Origin: TMP-24 sp046348855
GTDB lineage: Bacteria; Pseudomonadota; Alphaproteobacteria; Rhodobacterales; Rhodobacteraceae
DNA length: 64,000 bases
Reading direction: 5' to 3'
Assembly: GCA_046348855.1 (NCBI GenBank)
Contig: JAXMDK010000014.1
Span: 1-64,000 of the forward strand
Positions 1 through 8,176 of the stretch are shown here, piece by piece. How positions within the stretch are numbered: the first letter of the stretch is position 1; the number at the start of each line of letters is the position of its first letter. The notes under the pieces are model-generated. The model searched no databases. It had not been told where the DNA came from and saw nothing but the letters and a program-made list of their open reading frames with translations. The translations under genes were made by a program, and so were the position numbers.

Positions 1-874
1 CCTTGCGCGGCGCCTTGAGGCCCCGCGGCTTCTTCGGCTTGGCGACGGCGGCCAGCGCCTCGGCCAGCCTGGTGGCAGGCTCGGGCTTCGCGGCAGGTGT
101 CGGCTTGACGGCCGGTGCTTCAACTTTGGCCTTTGGCGCGGGCTTCGCGGCGGCCCCCCCGGCAGGCTTTCCACGCCACGGCGTCAGCAACGGCACCTCG
201 GTCCCGTCGATGCGCTTCAGAGTGTCGCCGATCGCCACCGCCCGCTCGACCGAGCCGTTGTGCTGGGTCCGGCCGCTTTCGAAATCGGTCAGGCTGGTCA
301 GCCCCGACAGCGGTTCGGACGCATAGCGCCCGTTCTGCGGCCCCGGCACCGGCACCTTGCCTTCGGCCATCTCGTCAAGCAGCCGCGCCAGCGTATCGGC
401 GGTCAGGTCCTCGTAATAGTCCTTGCCGATCTGGGCCATCGGCGCGTTGGTGCAGGCGCCCAGGCATTCGACCTCTTCCCAGCTGAACTTGCCGTCCGCC
501 GACAGCATGTGCGGCTTCGGCGCGATCTTTTCGCGGCAGACCTTGATCAGTTCCTCGGCCCCGCAGATCATGCAGGACGTGGTGCCGCAGATCTGGATAT
601 GGGCAACCGATCCAACGGGTTGCAGCTGGAACATGAAGTAGAAGGTCGCCACTTCCAGCGCCCGGATATAGGCCAGGCCCAACATGTCGGCGATATGTTC
701 GATCGCCGGACGGGTCAGCCAGCCCTCCTGCTCCTGCGCACGCCACAGAAGCGGGATGATGGCGCTGGCCTGGCGGCCGGCCGGATATTTGCTGATCTGT
801 CCCTCGGCCCAGGCAAGGTTCGCGGGCGTGAAGGCAAAGCCTGCCGGCTGGTCGTGGTGGAGACGGCGGAGCAT
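1..874 (-). CDS. nuoE: NADH-quinone oxidoreductase subunit E (partial, 3' end outside window)
   Basis: 24-kDa-type subunit of the peripheral arm of respiratory complex I, carrying the N1a [2Fe-2S] cluster. The four thioredoxin-fold cysteine ligands are visible as C96-x4-C101 (ICGTTSC) and C137-x3-C141 (ECLGAC). The ATG at 874 overlaps the stop of the preceding ORF in a TGATG, suggesting translational coupling. The frame stays open to base 1, giving at least 290 residues, longer than Paracoccus Nqo2 (about 240). The extra length is an Ala/Pro/Lys-rich low-complexity tail from about residue 230, rich in APK and KP pairs. The core assignment is secure; the role of the tail is unknown. Confidence 0.95.
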   Translation of the reverse strand, partial: MLRRLHHDQPAGFAFTPANLAWAEGQISKYPAGRQASAIIPLLWRAQEQEGWLTRPAIEHIADMLGLAYIRALEVATFYFMFQLQPVGSVAHIQICGTTSCMICGAEELIKVCREKIAPKPHMLSADGKFSWEEVECLGACTNAPMAQIGKDYYEDLTADTLARLLDEMAEGKVPVPGPQNGRYASEPLSGLTSLTDFESGRTQHNGSVERAVAIGDTLKRIDGTEVPLLTPWRGKPAGGAAAKPAPKAKVEAPAVKPTPAAKPEPATRLAEALAAVAKPKKPRGLKAPRK

Positions 875-1278
875 CAGTTTTCACCCAGATAGTTCTTGCG
901 GCACTCATTCAAGAGATCAGCGTGCATTTCCTTTTCCTCCCGCACCAAGCGGGCACGGTCACATTTTGCGTCTTCGACGGCACAGAGGTTAAGCCGACCG
1001 AAATAATCTCCAAACTTGCCACCAGCCCCGAGAGCGCTTGCCAATTGCGGCCCAGCCAACAGGGCAACGGTGGCCGCATTATGCTCCAGATCGCGCGTCA
1101 GAACCCGTGCCTCTTTCAACTGATCCATGTCGAGTTTCCAGGTCAGATCTGAGGAATTTCTCGCCAAGTCCGTACAATCACGAAAGAACTCGTAGTTTCC
1201 AGACATGCCCTGCGCCCCTGCCGCAGTTGCCATGGCAACAAAGCAGCACGAACCAATTGTGACCGATCCAGCCCTCAC
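874..1278 (-). CDS. small exported orphan protein within the nuo operon
   Basis: 134 residues, no family recognised. It starts with GTG, overlapping the nuoD stop as GTGA, and its own stop overlaps the nuoE ATG as TGATG, so it is stitched between two complex I genes. The first 24 residues look like a signal peptide (hydrophobic core ending TAAGAQG), which predicts export. The mature part is hydrophilic and helical-looking with four cysteines, two of them in NLCAVEDAKC. Base composition is visibly less GC-rich than nuoD or nuoE. Extra ORFs between nqo genes are known in Paracoccus and Rhodobacter (the urf genes), but I cannot match this one to any of them. A real gene is likely because the frame is intact and coupled at both ends. 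Confidence 0.7.
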   Translation of the reverse strand: MRAGSVTIGSCCFVAMATAAGAQGMSGNYEFFRDCTDLARNSSDLTWKLDMDQLKEARVLTRDLEHNAATVALLAGPQLASALGAGGKFGDYFGRLNLCAVEDAKCDRARLVREEKEMHADLLNECRKNYLGEN

Positions 1279-2516
1279 CGGTCGACCTCTCCGAAAACGA
1301 TGTCCATTGTGCCGATGATCGCGGCCACGTCGGCAAGCATGTGCCCCTTGGCCATCCAGTCGATCGACTGAAGATGCGGGTAGCCCGGCGCGCGGATCTT
1401 GGCGCGGTAGGGCTTGTTGGTGCCGTCGGCCACCAGGTAGACCCCGAATTCGCCCTTCGGCGCCTCGACGGCGGCATAGACCTCGCCGGCGGGAACGTGG
1501 AAGCCTTCGGTGTAGAGCTTGAAGTGGTGGATCAGGGCTTCCATCGAGGTCTTCATGTCGCGCCGCGCGGGTGGGGTGATCTTGCCGCGGGCCAGCACGT
1601 CGCCCTGGCCGTCCGGGGCGCGCAGCTTGGCGATCGCCTGGAGGATGATCTTGGTCGACTCGCGCATTTCTGCCATCCGGCAGAGATAGCGGTCATAGCA
1701 GTCGCCGTTCTTGCCGACCGGAATCTTGAAGTCGAATTCGTCGTAGCATTCGTAGGGCTGCGCGCGGCGCAAGTCCCAGGCCATGCCCGAACCGCGGACC
1801 ATGACCCCGGAATAGCCCCAGTCCAGCGCATCCTGCTCGGAGACGATGCCGATCAGCGCGTTGCGCTGCTTGAAGATGCGGTTCTCGGTCAGAAGCGTGT
1901 CGAGGTCGTCGATCACCCTGGGGAAGGCGTGCGCCCAGGCTTCAATGTCGTCCAGCAACGCGGGTGGCAGATCCTGATGGACGCCGCCGGGGCGGAAATA
2001 GGCGGCATGCAGCCGCGCCCCGCAGGCCCGTTCGTAGAAGACCATCAGCTTTTCGCGTTCCTCGAAGCCCCAGAGCGGCGGGGTCAGCGCGCCCACGTCC
2101 ATCGCCTGCGTAGTGACGTTCAGCAGATGGTTCAGCACCCGGCCGATTTCCGAATAAAGGACGCGGATCAGGCTGGCGCGGCGCGGCACCTCGGTTCCGG
2201 TCAGCCGTTCGATCGCCAGACACCAGGCATGTTCCTGGTTCATCGGCGCCACATAGTCCAGCCGGTCGAAATAGGGCAGGTTCTGCAGGTAGGTCCGGCT
2301 TTCCATCAGCTTTTCGGTGCCGCGATGCAGAAGCCCGATATGGGGATCGCAGCGTTCGACGATCTCGCCGTCAAGCTCCAGCACCAGCCGCAGAACGCCA
2401 TGCGCGGCCGGGTGTTGCGGGCCGAAGTTGATGTTGAAGTTGCGGATCTTCTGTTCGCCGGTCTCGAAATCGGCCGAGCCGTCGTCATAGGTGTTCTTGC
2501 GGATATCGCCGTCCAT
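1275..2516 (-). CDS. nuoD: NADH-quinone oxidoreductase subunit D
   Basis: 49-kDa-type subunit of complex I, which forms the quinone pocket together with NuoB. The start MDGDIRKNTYDDG (ATG at 2516) gives 413 residues, matching the family (Nqo4 about 412). The frame is open further upstream, but that stretch is antisense-like junk overlapping the small membrane ORF. The family core NFGPQHPAAHGVLR lies near residue 30, and a hydrogenase-like C-terminal GEVDR ends the protein. The start codon overlaps the stop of the small upstream ORF as TGATG. Confidence 0.97.
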   Translation of the reverse strand: MDGDIRKNTYDDGSADFETGEQKIRNFNINFGPQHPAAHGVLRLVLELDGEIVERCDPHIGLLHRGTEKLMESRTYLQNLPYFDRLDYVAPMNQEHAWCLAIERLTGTEVPRRASLIRVLYSEIGRVLNHLLNVTTQAMDVGALTPPLWGFEEREKLMVFYERACGARLHAAYFRPGGVHQDLPPALLDDIEAWAHAFPRVIDDLDTLLTENRIFKQRNALIGIVSEQDALDWGYSGVMVRGSGMAWDLRRAQPYECYDEFDFKIPVGKNGDCYDRYLCRMAEMRESTKIILQAIAKLRAPDGQGDVLARGKITPPARRDMKTSMEALIHHFKLYTEGFHVPAGEVYAAVEAPKGEFGVYLVADGTNKPYRAKIRAPGYPHLQSIDWMAKGHMLADVAAIIGTMDIVFGEVDR

Positions 2517-2725
2517 CACGCCGCCCCTCCCTTGCCGTTCAGCTCGTCGCGGAAGGCCATGAGATACAGCAGGATTACCGCGCCCAGCGGGACCAGCGCC
2601 ACCAGCGCCACCCAGCTCGGGATCCCGAACCGCGGCAGCAGCCGCCAGAACGGCACCACGATCACCGCCCCGACGATCAGCATCCACAGAAAGCCACCGC
2701 CGCCCATTCCATGCCAGCCCATCAT
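2516..2725 (-). CDS. small two-helix membrane protein between nuoC and nuoD
   Basis: About 69 residues. Two adjacent ATGs (2725 and 2722) are possible starts; the first overlaps the nuoC stop as ATGA. It has two hydrophobic helices, LWMLIVGAVIVVPFWRLLP and WVALVALVPLGAVILLYLMAF. The pattern resembles the short PLDc_N-type membrane domain (inference, no search run). Genes of this kind sit at this place in nuo operons of related bacteria. Coupling on both sides suggests production in step with complex I. An assembly or stabilising role is possible but unproven. Confidence 0.75.
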   Translation of the reverse strand: MMGWHGMGGGGFLWMLIVGAVIVVPFWRLLPRFGIPSWVALVALVPLGAVILLYLMAFRDELNGKGGAA

Positions 2726-3330
2726 TTCGCGGCCCCTTTCTTCTCGTCGCCGGGAAGGATGTAGTGCGCACCCTCCCACGGGCTCATGAAGTCGAACTGC
2801 CGATAGTCCTGCACCAGTTTCACCGGCTCGTAGACCACCCGCTTTTCGGCTTCGTCATAGCGCACTTCGGTATAGCCGGTGGTGGGGAAATCCTTGCGCA
2901 GCGGATAGCCGCGGAACCCGTAGTCGGTCAGGATGCGCCGCATGTCGGGATGGCCGGCAAAGATGATGCCGAACATGTCGAAGACTTCGCGCTCGAACCA
3001 GTTGGCGGTCGGGTGCACCCCGGTCAGCGTCGGCACCATCGCGCCCTCGCCCACCGCTGCCTTCACCCGGATGCGCTGGTTCTTGTACATCGACAGGAAG
3101 TGATAGACGACATCGAACCGTTCCGGCCGGTCGGGCCAGTCGACGGCGGTGATGTCGACCAGCGTCGAGAATTGGCAGGCCGGATCGTTGCGCAGCCAGG
3201 TGACGAGGCCCGGCACCGCCGCAAGCTGGATGGTCAGGGTAAGCTCGCCATAGGCGACCTCGGCCCAGATCACCGCGGTCGATTGCTTCTGCGTAATATA
3301 GGTGGCCAGTTCCTGAAGGGCTTCGGACAT
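2722..3330 (-). CDS. nuoC: NADH-quinone oxidoreductase subunit C
   Basis: 30-kDa-type subunit of the peripheral arm of complex I. 202 residues, the usual alphaproteobacterial length, not fused to NuoD as in Escherichia coli. The family signature is visible as NWFEREVFDMFGIIFAGHPD followed by RRILTDYGFRGYPLRKDFP. It begins with ATG 47 bases after nuoB and its stop overlaps the start of the next small ORF. Confidence 0.97.
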   Translation of the reverse strand: MSEALQELATYITQKQSTAVIWAEVAYGELTLTIQLAAVPGLVTWLRNDPACQFSTLVDITAVDWPDRPERFDVVYHFLSMYKNQRIRVKAAVGEGAMVPTLTGVHPTANWFEREVFDMFGIIFAGHPDMRRILTDYGFRGYPLRKDFPTTGYTEVRYDEAEKRVVYEPVKLVQDYRQFDFMSPWEGAHYILPGDEKKGAAK

Positions 3331-3377
3331 CTATGCGCACCTCGTCTCGGGTTGTTCTTGTGCCGCGTCGCAGGGCA

Positions 3378-3905
3378 TCATCTCACCAGCGTTCCGGTAC
3401 GGCGGATCTTCCGCTGCAGTTGCAGGATGCCGTAGAGCAGCGCCTCGGCGGTGGGCGGGCAGCCGGGAACGTAGATGTCGACCGGCACGATCCGGTCGCA
3501 GCCGCGCACCACCGAATAGCTGTAGTGATAATAGCCGCCGCCGTTGGCGCAGGACCCCATGCTGATCACATAGCGGGGTTCGGGCATCTGGTCGTAAACC
3601 TTGCGCAGCGCCGGGGCCATCTTGTTGGTCAGCGTCCCCGCGACGATCATCAGGTCGGACTGGCGCGGGCTGGCGCGCGGCGCGGTGCCGAACCGTTCAA
3701 GGTCGTAGCGCGGCATCGATGTGTGCATCATCTCGACCGCGCAGCAGGCCAGACCGAACGTCATCCAGTGCAGGCTGCCGTTGCGCGCCCAGTTGATGAT
3801 GTCCTCGGTCGTGGTCAGCAGGAAACCCTTGTCCTGCAGTTCGCGGTTCAGGGACTGGGTTGCGACCTCGCGGTCGGCGCCGGCAGTGTCGGCTCCGGTC
3901 ATCAT
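3378..3905 (-). CDS. nuoB: NADH-quinone oxidoreductase subunit B
   Basis: PSST-type subunit of complex I holding the terminal N2 [4Fe-4S] cluster. Cysteine ligands are visible in FGLACCAVEMM, SMGSCANGGG and YVPGCPPTAEAL. The start at 3905 (MMTGADTAG) overlaps the nuoA stop as ATGA and gives 175 residues, matching Nqo6. An ATG three bases downstream and another at 3911 are alternatives. Confidence 0.97.
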   Translation of the reverse strand: MMTGADTAGADREVATQSLNRELQDKGFLLTTTEDIINWARNGSLHWMTFGLACCAVEMMHTSMPRYDLERFGTAPRASPRQSDLMIVAGTLTNKMAPALRKVYDQMPEPRYVISMGSCANGGGYYHYSYSVVRGCDRIVPVDIYVPGCPPTAEALLYGILQLQRKIRRTGTLVR

Positions 3906-4267
3906 TGCCATTCCAGTGCGCCTTTCTTCCATTCATAGCAAAAGCCGACGGTCAGGACCGCCAGGAACACCATCATCGACCAGAACCCCAGCATCGAGAC
4001 ATCCTTGAACGCCACGGCCCAGGGGAAGAGGAATGCCACTTCCAGGTCGAAGATGATGAACAGGATCGACACCAGATAGAAGCGCACGTCGAACTTCATC
4101 CGGGCGTCATCGAAGGCGCTGAACCCGCATTCGTAGGCCGAGACCTTTTCGGGGTCGGGGTTCCTGACCGCCAGCACCGCCGCGGCGAGGATCAGAACCA
4201 GCCCCAGGCCGACCGCAAGGGCCAGGAAGATCAGGATCGGAAGATAGTCTTTCAACAGGATGTCCAA
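3902..4267 (-). CDS. nuoA: NADH-quinone oxidoreductase subunit A
   Basis: Small membrane subunit of complex I, 121 residues with three transmembrane helices. The conserved loop YECGFSAFDDARMKFDVRFYL between helices 1 and 2 is visible. The only sensible start is a TTG at 4267, preceded by AAGGAG at 4275-4280 with 7-base spacing, so a rare TTG start is supported. It is the first gene of the operon. Confidence 0.95.
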   Translation of the reverse strand: MDILLKDYLPILIFLALAVGLGLVLILAAAVLAVRNPDPEKVSAYECGFSAFDDARMKFDVRFYLVSILFIIFDLEVAFLFPWAVAFKDVSMLGFWSMMVFLAVLTVGFCYEWKKGALEWQ

Positions 4268-4330
4268 CGACCGGCTCCTTCTTGGCGCGTGGGCATGGGC
4301 CGTGCCCGGCGCGGCTTCGTGGCTTTCGCC

Positions 4331-4359
4331 CGTTTACCCCGCCCCCATGGCGCGGTCAA
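4331..4359 (-). promoter_or_regulatory. candidate promoter of the nuo operon
   Basis: On the minus strand TTGACC (4354-4359) is followed by a 17-base spacer and TAAACG (4331-4336), about 60 bases upstream of the nuoA start. The -35 is good, the -10 is only partly matched. Inferred from sequence alone. Confidence 0.45.
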
Positions 4360-4432
4360 CCAAGCCCGGCGCCACGGGGCGCGGCATTTTCCCCTGCAAG
4401 GGCCGCGGATTGACGGCGCCGCGGCCGGCCGG

Positions 4433-5215
4433 TCAGCGCACCCAGACGGGTTTGCGCCTTTCGAAGAACGCGGCGATTCCCTCGGCGGATTCCGCGCTTT
4501 CCCAGCGGCGGACCAGGAGTTCGACGGTGGTCTCGATCAGCGCCCGGTCGGGGGCCGGCGCCACCTGCCGGATCAGCGCCTTGGCGTCGGCAACCGCCCC
4601 CGGCGCGCAGGCCAGGAAGGGCTCGGCCTCGGCCATCACCGCCGCGTCCAGATCCTCGGCGGCCACCACCGCCGACAGCAGCCCGATCCGGTGGGCCTCG
4701 TCGGCGTTGAACAGCCGCGAGGCCAGCATGTGCCGCCGCGCCGCCGTCACCCCGATCCGGGCGATCACATAGGGGCTGATGGTGGCCGGGATCAGCCCCA
4801 GCTTGGTCTCGGTCAGCCCGAAGCTGGTGCCCGCGACGCCGATCGTCAGGTCGCAGACCGACATGATGCCGACGCCGCCGCCATAGGCGGGGCCGTGGAC
4901 GCGGCCGATCAGCGGCTTGGGCATGGTGTCGAGCGCGTAAAGCATCATCGCCAGCGCCGTGGCGCCTTCGCGCCGGACGGCCGCGCCCCCAGCGATCTGC
5001 ACCTTCATCCAGTCGAGATCGCCGCCGGCGCAGAAACTCGCGCCCGCCGCCGCCAGGATCACCACCCGCACATCCGGGTCGGCGCCCAGTTGCGCTGCCG
5101 CCTCAGTCAGTTCGGCGATCGTCCGCGCCGACAGGGTATTGTGCTTTTCCGGCCGGTTGAGCGTCAGCCGCGCGATGCCGCGCGGGTCCTTGTCCAACGT
5201 GATCGTCTCGAACAT
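4433..5215 (-). CDS. enoyl-CoA hydratase family protein, probable methylglutaconyl-CoA hydratase
   Basis: 260 residues of crotonase fold. ATG at 5215 follows a GGAAGGA ribosome site. The CoA-binding/oxyanion segments SFCAGGDLDWMK and VHGPAYGGGVGIMS are present, and the Glu-containing segment FGLTETKLGLIPATISPYV is typical of the hydratase branch. Its place after methylcrotonyl-CoA carboxylase and HMG-CoA lyase makes hydration of 3-methylglutaconyl-CoA to HMG-CoA, the step between those two enzymes, the best call (liuC role). General crotonases are hard to tell apart by sequence alone, so specificity rests on context. Confidence 0.85.
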   Translation of the reverse strand: MFETITLDKDPRGIARLTLNRPEKHNTLSARTIAELTEAAAQLGADPDVRVVILAAAGASFCAGGDLDWMKVQIAGGAAVRREGATALAMMLYALDTMPKPLIGRVHGPAYGGGVGIMSVCDLTIGVAGTSFGLTETKLGLIPATISPYVIARIGVTAARRHMLASRLFNADEAHRIGLLSAVVAAEDLDAAVMAEAEPFLACAPGAVADAKALIRQVAPAPDRALIETTVELLVRRWESAESAEGIAAFFERRKPVWVR

Positions 5216-5276
5216 CTTCGGTCCTTCCTGCTTTGCCGCCGTGGGCGCGTGGCGCGACGGCGGCGTCCGGCCCTGA

Positions 5277-6131
5277 TTACCCGGCCACCAGCGCCCGTGC
5301 AAACCCCGCCGCCTCGGCCAGCTTCGTCCGGTCCAGCCCGGTCGTGTAACCCAGCGCGGCGAGTAGCTCCGCCACCCGTTCGGTCGCCACATTGCCCTTG
5401 GCGCCCGGCGCGTAGGGGCAACCGCCCAGCCCGCCGGCCGAGGCGTCGAACACCCGTAGCCCGCGCGCCAGCGAGGCTTCGATATTGTCCAGCGCCCGGC
5501 CGCCGGTGTCGTGGTAGTGCCCGGCCAGCCGCGCCGCCGGCAATTCGTCCAGAACCGCCGTCAGCATGTGGTCGATGGTCTCGGGCACCCCACGCCCGAC
5601 GGTGTCGCCAAGGCTGATCTCATAGCAGCCGAGATCGCGCAGCGCGGCGGCAACCCGCGCCACCGACGCGGGCGCGACCTGCCCATCATAGGGGCAGTCG
5701 GTGACCATCGATACATAGCCGCGGACTTTCACATTGTCGGCTTTTGCAGCCTCGACCACTGCCGAAAACCGCTCGATGCTTTCCGCTATCGAACAATTCA
5801 AGTTGGCGCGACTGAAACCTTCGGACGCCGAGGCAAAGATCGCCACTTCGTCGGCCCCCGCGGCCCGCGCCGCCGCATAGCCCTTCAGGTTGGGGGTCAG
5901 TGCCGCATAGCGCACGCCGGGCGCGCGGGCGATCGCCGCCAGCACCGCCGCGCCGTCGGCCATCTGCGGCACCCATTTCGGACTGACGAAGCTCGCCACC
6001 TCGATGCGGGCGAAGCCGACCGCGCTCAGCCGGTCGACCAGCGCCACCTTGTCGGCCAGGGGGATCAGCCGCGCCTCGTTCTGCAGTCCGTCGCGCGGGG
6101 CCATCTCGACGATCTCGACAAAGCCGCTCAC
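5277..6131 (-). CDS. hydroxymethylglutaryl-CoA lyase
   Basis: 284 residues, TIM-barrel aldolase family. It cleaves HMG-CoA to acetoacetate and acetyl-CoA, the last step of leucine catabolism. The signature loop with the catalytic cysteine is visible as GGLGGCPYAPGAKGNVATE near the C-terminus, and EMAPRDGLQNE at the N-terminus holds metal/substrate residues. The start is a GTG at 6131 overlapping the carboxylase alpha stop as GTGA, so the two are translationally coupled. An upstream extension of the open frame is antisense to mccA and not real. Confidence 0.94.
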   Translation of the reverse strand: MSGFVEIVEMAPRDGLQNEARLIPLADKVALVDRLSAVGFARIEVASFVSPKWVPQMADGAAVLAAIARAPGVRYAALTPNLKGYAAARAAGADEVAIFASASEGFSRANLNCSIAESIERFSAVVEAAKADNVKVRGYVSMVTDCPYDGQVAPASVARVAAALRDLGCYEISLGDTVGRGVPETIDHMLTAVLDELPAARLAGHYHDTGGRALDNIEASLARGLRVFDASAGGLGGCPYAPGAKGNVATERVAELLAALGYTTGLDRTKLAEAAGFARALVAG

Positions 6132-8053
6132 GCCTCGTCCTCCAGCTGGATCAGCGCCGCGCCGGCCTCGACCTGGGCGCCGGCGGCGGTCAGCACCTCG
6201 GCCACCCGGCCCGCCCGTGCGGCGGTCAGGGTATGTTCCATCTTCATCGCCTCGAGCACCGCCAGCCGGTCGCCGGCCGCGACCACATCGCCCGCTGCCA
6301 CGAACACCGCCTTCACCTGCCCTGGCATCGGCGACAGGGTCAGGCCGCTGGCCGGCCCCTCGGCACGCCGCGCCAGCGGGTCGAGCAGGCTCGCGTGCAG
6401 CGCCACCCCGCCGCCAAAGACGCTGACCCCGCCCGCGTGGCGTACCAGCCGGGCCGGAACCTTGGCCCCGTCCACCCACCAGCCGCCGTGCCAGTCGCAC
6501 AGCATGTCCTGGCCATCGACCGCCACCCGCACCTGGCCGGGGGCCAAAACCTCGACCGTCGCGGTGAATGCGTCGGCGGCGATGGTGCGCCGCAGGGGCT
6601 GCCACAGGGTGAAGCCGCGAACCGGCCCTCCGTCGCCGTCAAGCCCCGCCAGCCCGAGCACCGCCAGCGCCCTGAAGGACGGCGGCATCGTCCCGGCCTG
6701 CAACAGCGCGTCTATGTCGCGGCCGATCAGGCCGGTGTCGACCTTGCCGGCGCGGAACCCCGGATGGCGCGTCAGGGCGGACAAGAATCCCAGGTTGGTG
6801 ACCGCGCCGGCCACCTCGGTCGCCGCCAGCGCGGTTTCCAACTGGCCCAGCGCCGCCGCCCGCGTCGGCCCGTGGGTGACGATCTTGGCGATCATCGGGT
6901 CGTACCAGGGGCTGATCACATCGCCGGGCCGCACGCCGGTTTCGATCCGCGCGCCGGGCGGAAAGGCCAGGTGATCGAGCCGCCCGGTCGCCGGCAGGAA
7001 ACCCGCCGCCACATCCTCGGCATAAAGGCGCGCCTCGAACGCATGGCCGGTGATGCGCAGATCGTCCTGGCGAGCGGGCAAGGGTTCGCCCGAGGCCACC
7101 CGCAACTGCCATTCGACCAGATCGACGCCGGTGATCGCCTCGGTCACCGGATGTTCGACCTGCAGGCGGGTGTTCATCTCCATGAACCAGAAACGGTCGG
7201 GGCGGAGGCCCTCGGACCCGTCGACGATGAATTCGATGGTTCCGGCGCCGGCATAGCCGATGGCCTCGGCCGCCCTGACCGCCGCCCCGCCCATCGCGGC
7301 GCGCATCTCGGGCGTCATGCCCGGGGCCGGGGCTTCCTCGATCACCTTCTGATGGCGGCGCTGGAGCGAGCAGTCGCGCTCGAAGAGATGCACGGCGCGA
7401 GCGCCGTCGCCAAAGACCTGAACCTCGATGTGGCGGGGGGTCTGGATGTATTTCTCGATCAGCACCGCGGCGTTGCCGAAGGCGGTCGCGGCCTCGCCCC
7501 GGGCGCTGTCGAGCGCGGGGGCGAAGTCCTGCGCCCGTTCGACCAGCCGCATGCCCTTGCCCCCACCGCCCGCCACCGCCTTGATCAGCACCGGCCAGCC
7601 GATGCGCGCCGCCTCGGCCGCCAGCCGCCCGTCGTCCTGGTCGGCGCCGTGATAGCCCGGCACCACCGGCACACCTGCCTGTTCCATCAGCGCCTTGGCG
7701 GCGTCCTTGAGCCCCATTGCCCGGATCGCCGCCGCCGACGGCCCGATGAACACCAGCCCGGCCGCCGCCACCTGATCGACGAAGTCGGGGTTCTCGGACA
7801 GGAAGCCGTAGCCCGGATGGATCGCTTGCGATCCGGTCGCTCGCGTCGCCGCGATGATCGCCGCGCCCTTCAGGTAGCTGTCCGATGGCCGTGGCCCGCC
7901 GATATGCACCGCCTCGTCGGCCATCGCCACATGGCGGGCGTCATGGTCGGCGTCGGAATAGACGGCGACGGTGGCCACCCCCAGCCGGCGGCAGGTGTCG
8001 ATGACGCGGCAGGCGATCTCGCCGCGGTTGGCGATCAGGATCTTGCGGAACAT
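6128..8053 (-). CDS. mccA: methylcrotonyl-CoA carboxylase biotin-containing alpha subunit
   Basis: 641 residues. An N-terminal biotin carboxylase domain starts MFRKILIANRGEIACRVI, with the ATP-grasp glycine loop KAVAGGGGKGMR, and leads into a C-terminal biotinyl domain with EAMKMEH (biotinylated lysine K604). Together with the beta subunit it carboxylates 3-methylcrotonyl-CoA. Propionyl- and acetyl-CoA carboxylase alpha subunits share this layout; the neighbours (isovaleryl-CoA dehydrogenase, HMG-CoA lyase) decide for methylcrotonyl-CoA. Confidence 0.93.
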   Translation of the reverse strand: MFRKILIANRGEIACRVIDTCRRLGVATVAVYSDADHDARHVAMADEAVHIGGPRPSDSYLKGAAIIAATRATGSQAIHPGYGFLSENPDFVDQVAAAGLVFIGPSAAAIRAMGLKDAAKALMEQAGVPVVPGYHGADQDDGRLAAEAARIGWPVLIKAVAGGGGKGMRLVERAQDFAPALDSARGEAATAFGNAAVLIEKYIQTPRHIEVQVFGDGARAVHLFERDCSLQRRHQKVIEEAPAPGMTPEMRAAMGGAAVRAAEAIGYAGAGTIEFIVDGSEGLRPDRFWFMEMNTRLQVEHPVTEAITGVDLVEWQLRVASGEPLPARQDDLRITGHAFEARLYAEDVAAGFLPATGRLDHLAFPPGARIETGVRPGDVISPWYDPMIAKIVTHGPTRAAALGQLETALAATEVAGAVTNLGFLSALTRHPGFRAGKVDTGLIGRDIDALLQAGTMPPSFRALAVLGLAGLDGDGGPVRGFTLWQPLRRTIAADAFTATVEVLAPGQVRVAVDGQDMLCDWHGGWWVDGAKVPARLVRHAGGVSVFGGGVALHASLLDPLARRAEGPASGLTLSPMPGQVKAVFVAAGDVVAAGDRLAVLEAMKMEHTLTAARAGRVAEVLTAAGAQVEAGAALIQLEDEA

Positions 8054-8089
8054 GGGCGGTCCTCGCGCGAAGGCCGGGGGCTCTGCCCC

Positions 8090-8160
8090 GCGCCGGCTGG
8101 TTCTCGAACCGGTGGCGCACCAGCCGGCGCCCCCGGGATATTTCGGGACAGAAAGTGTTG
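8090..8160. repeat. intergenic dyad plus CCCCGGGATATTT element
   Basis: Between mccB and mccA. A perfect 12-bp inverted repeat (8090-8101 against 8119-8130, 17-base loop) is followed at once by CCCCGGGATATTTCGGGACAG (from 8131). The same CCCCGGGATATTT core, also after a GC-rich CTGCCCC stretch, recurs at about 32179. This looks like a dispersed intergenic repeat family. Here it could also act as an RNA stem between the two carboxylase cistrons. Confidence 0.6.
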
Positions 8161-8176
8161 GAAGGATCGGGTCATC

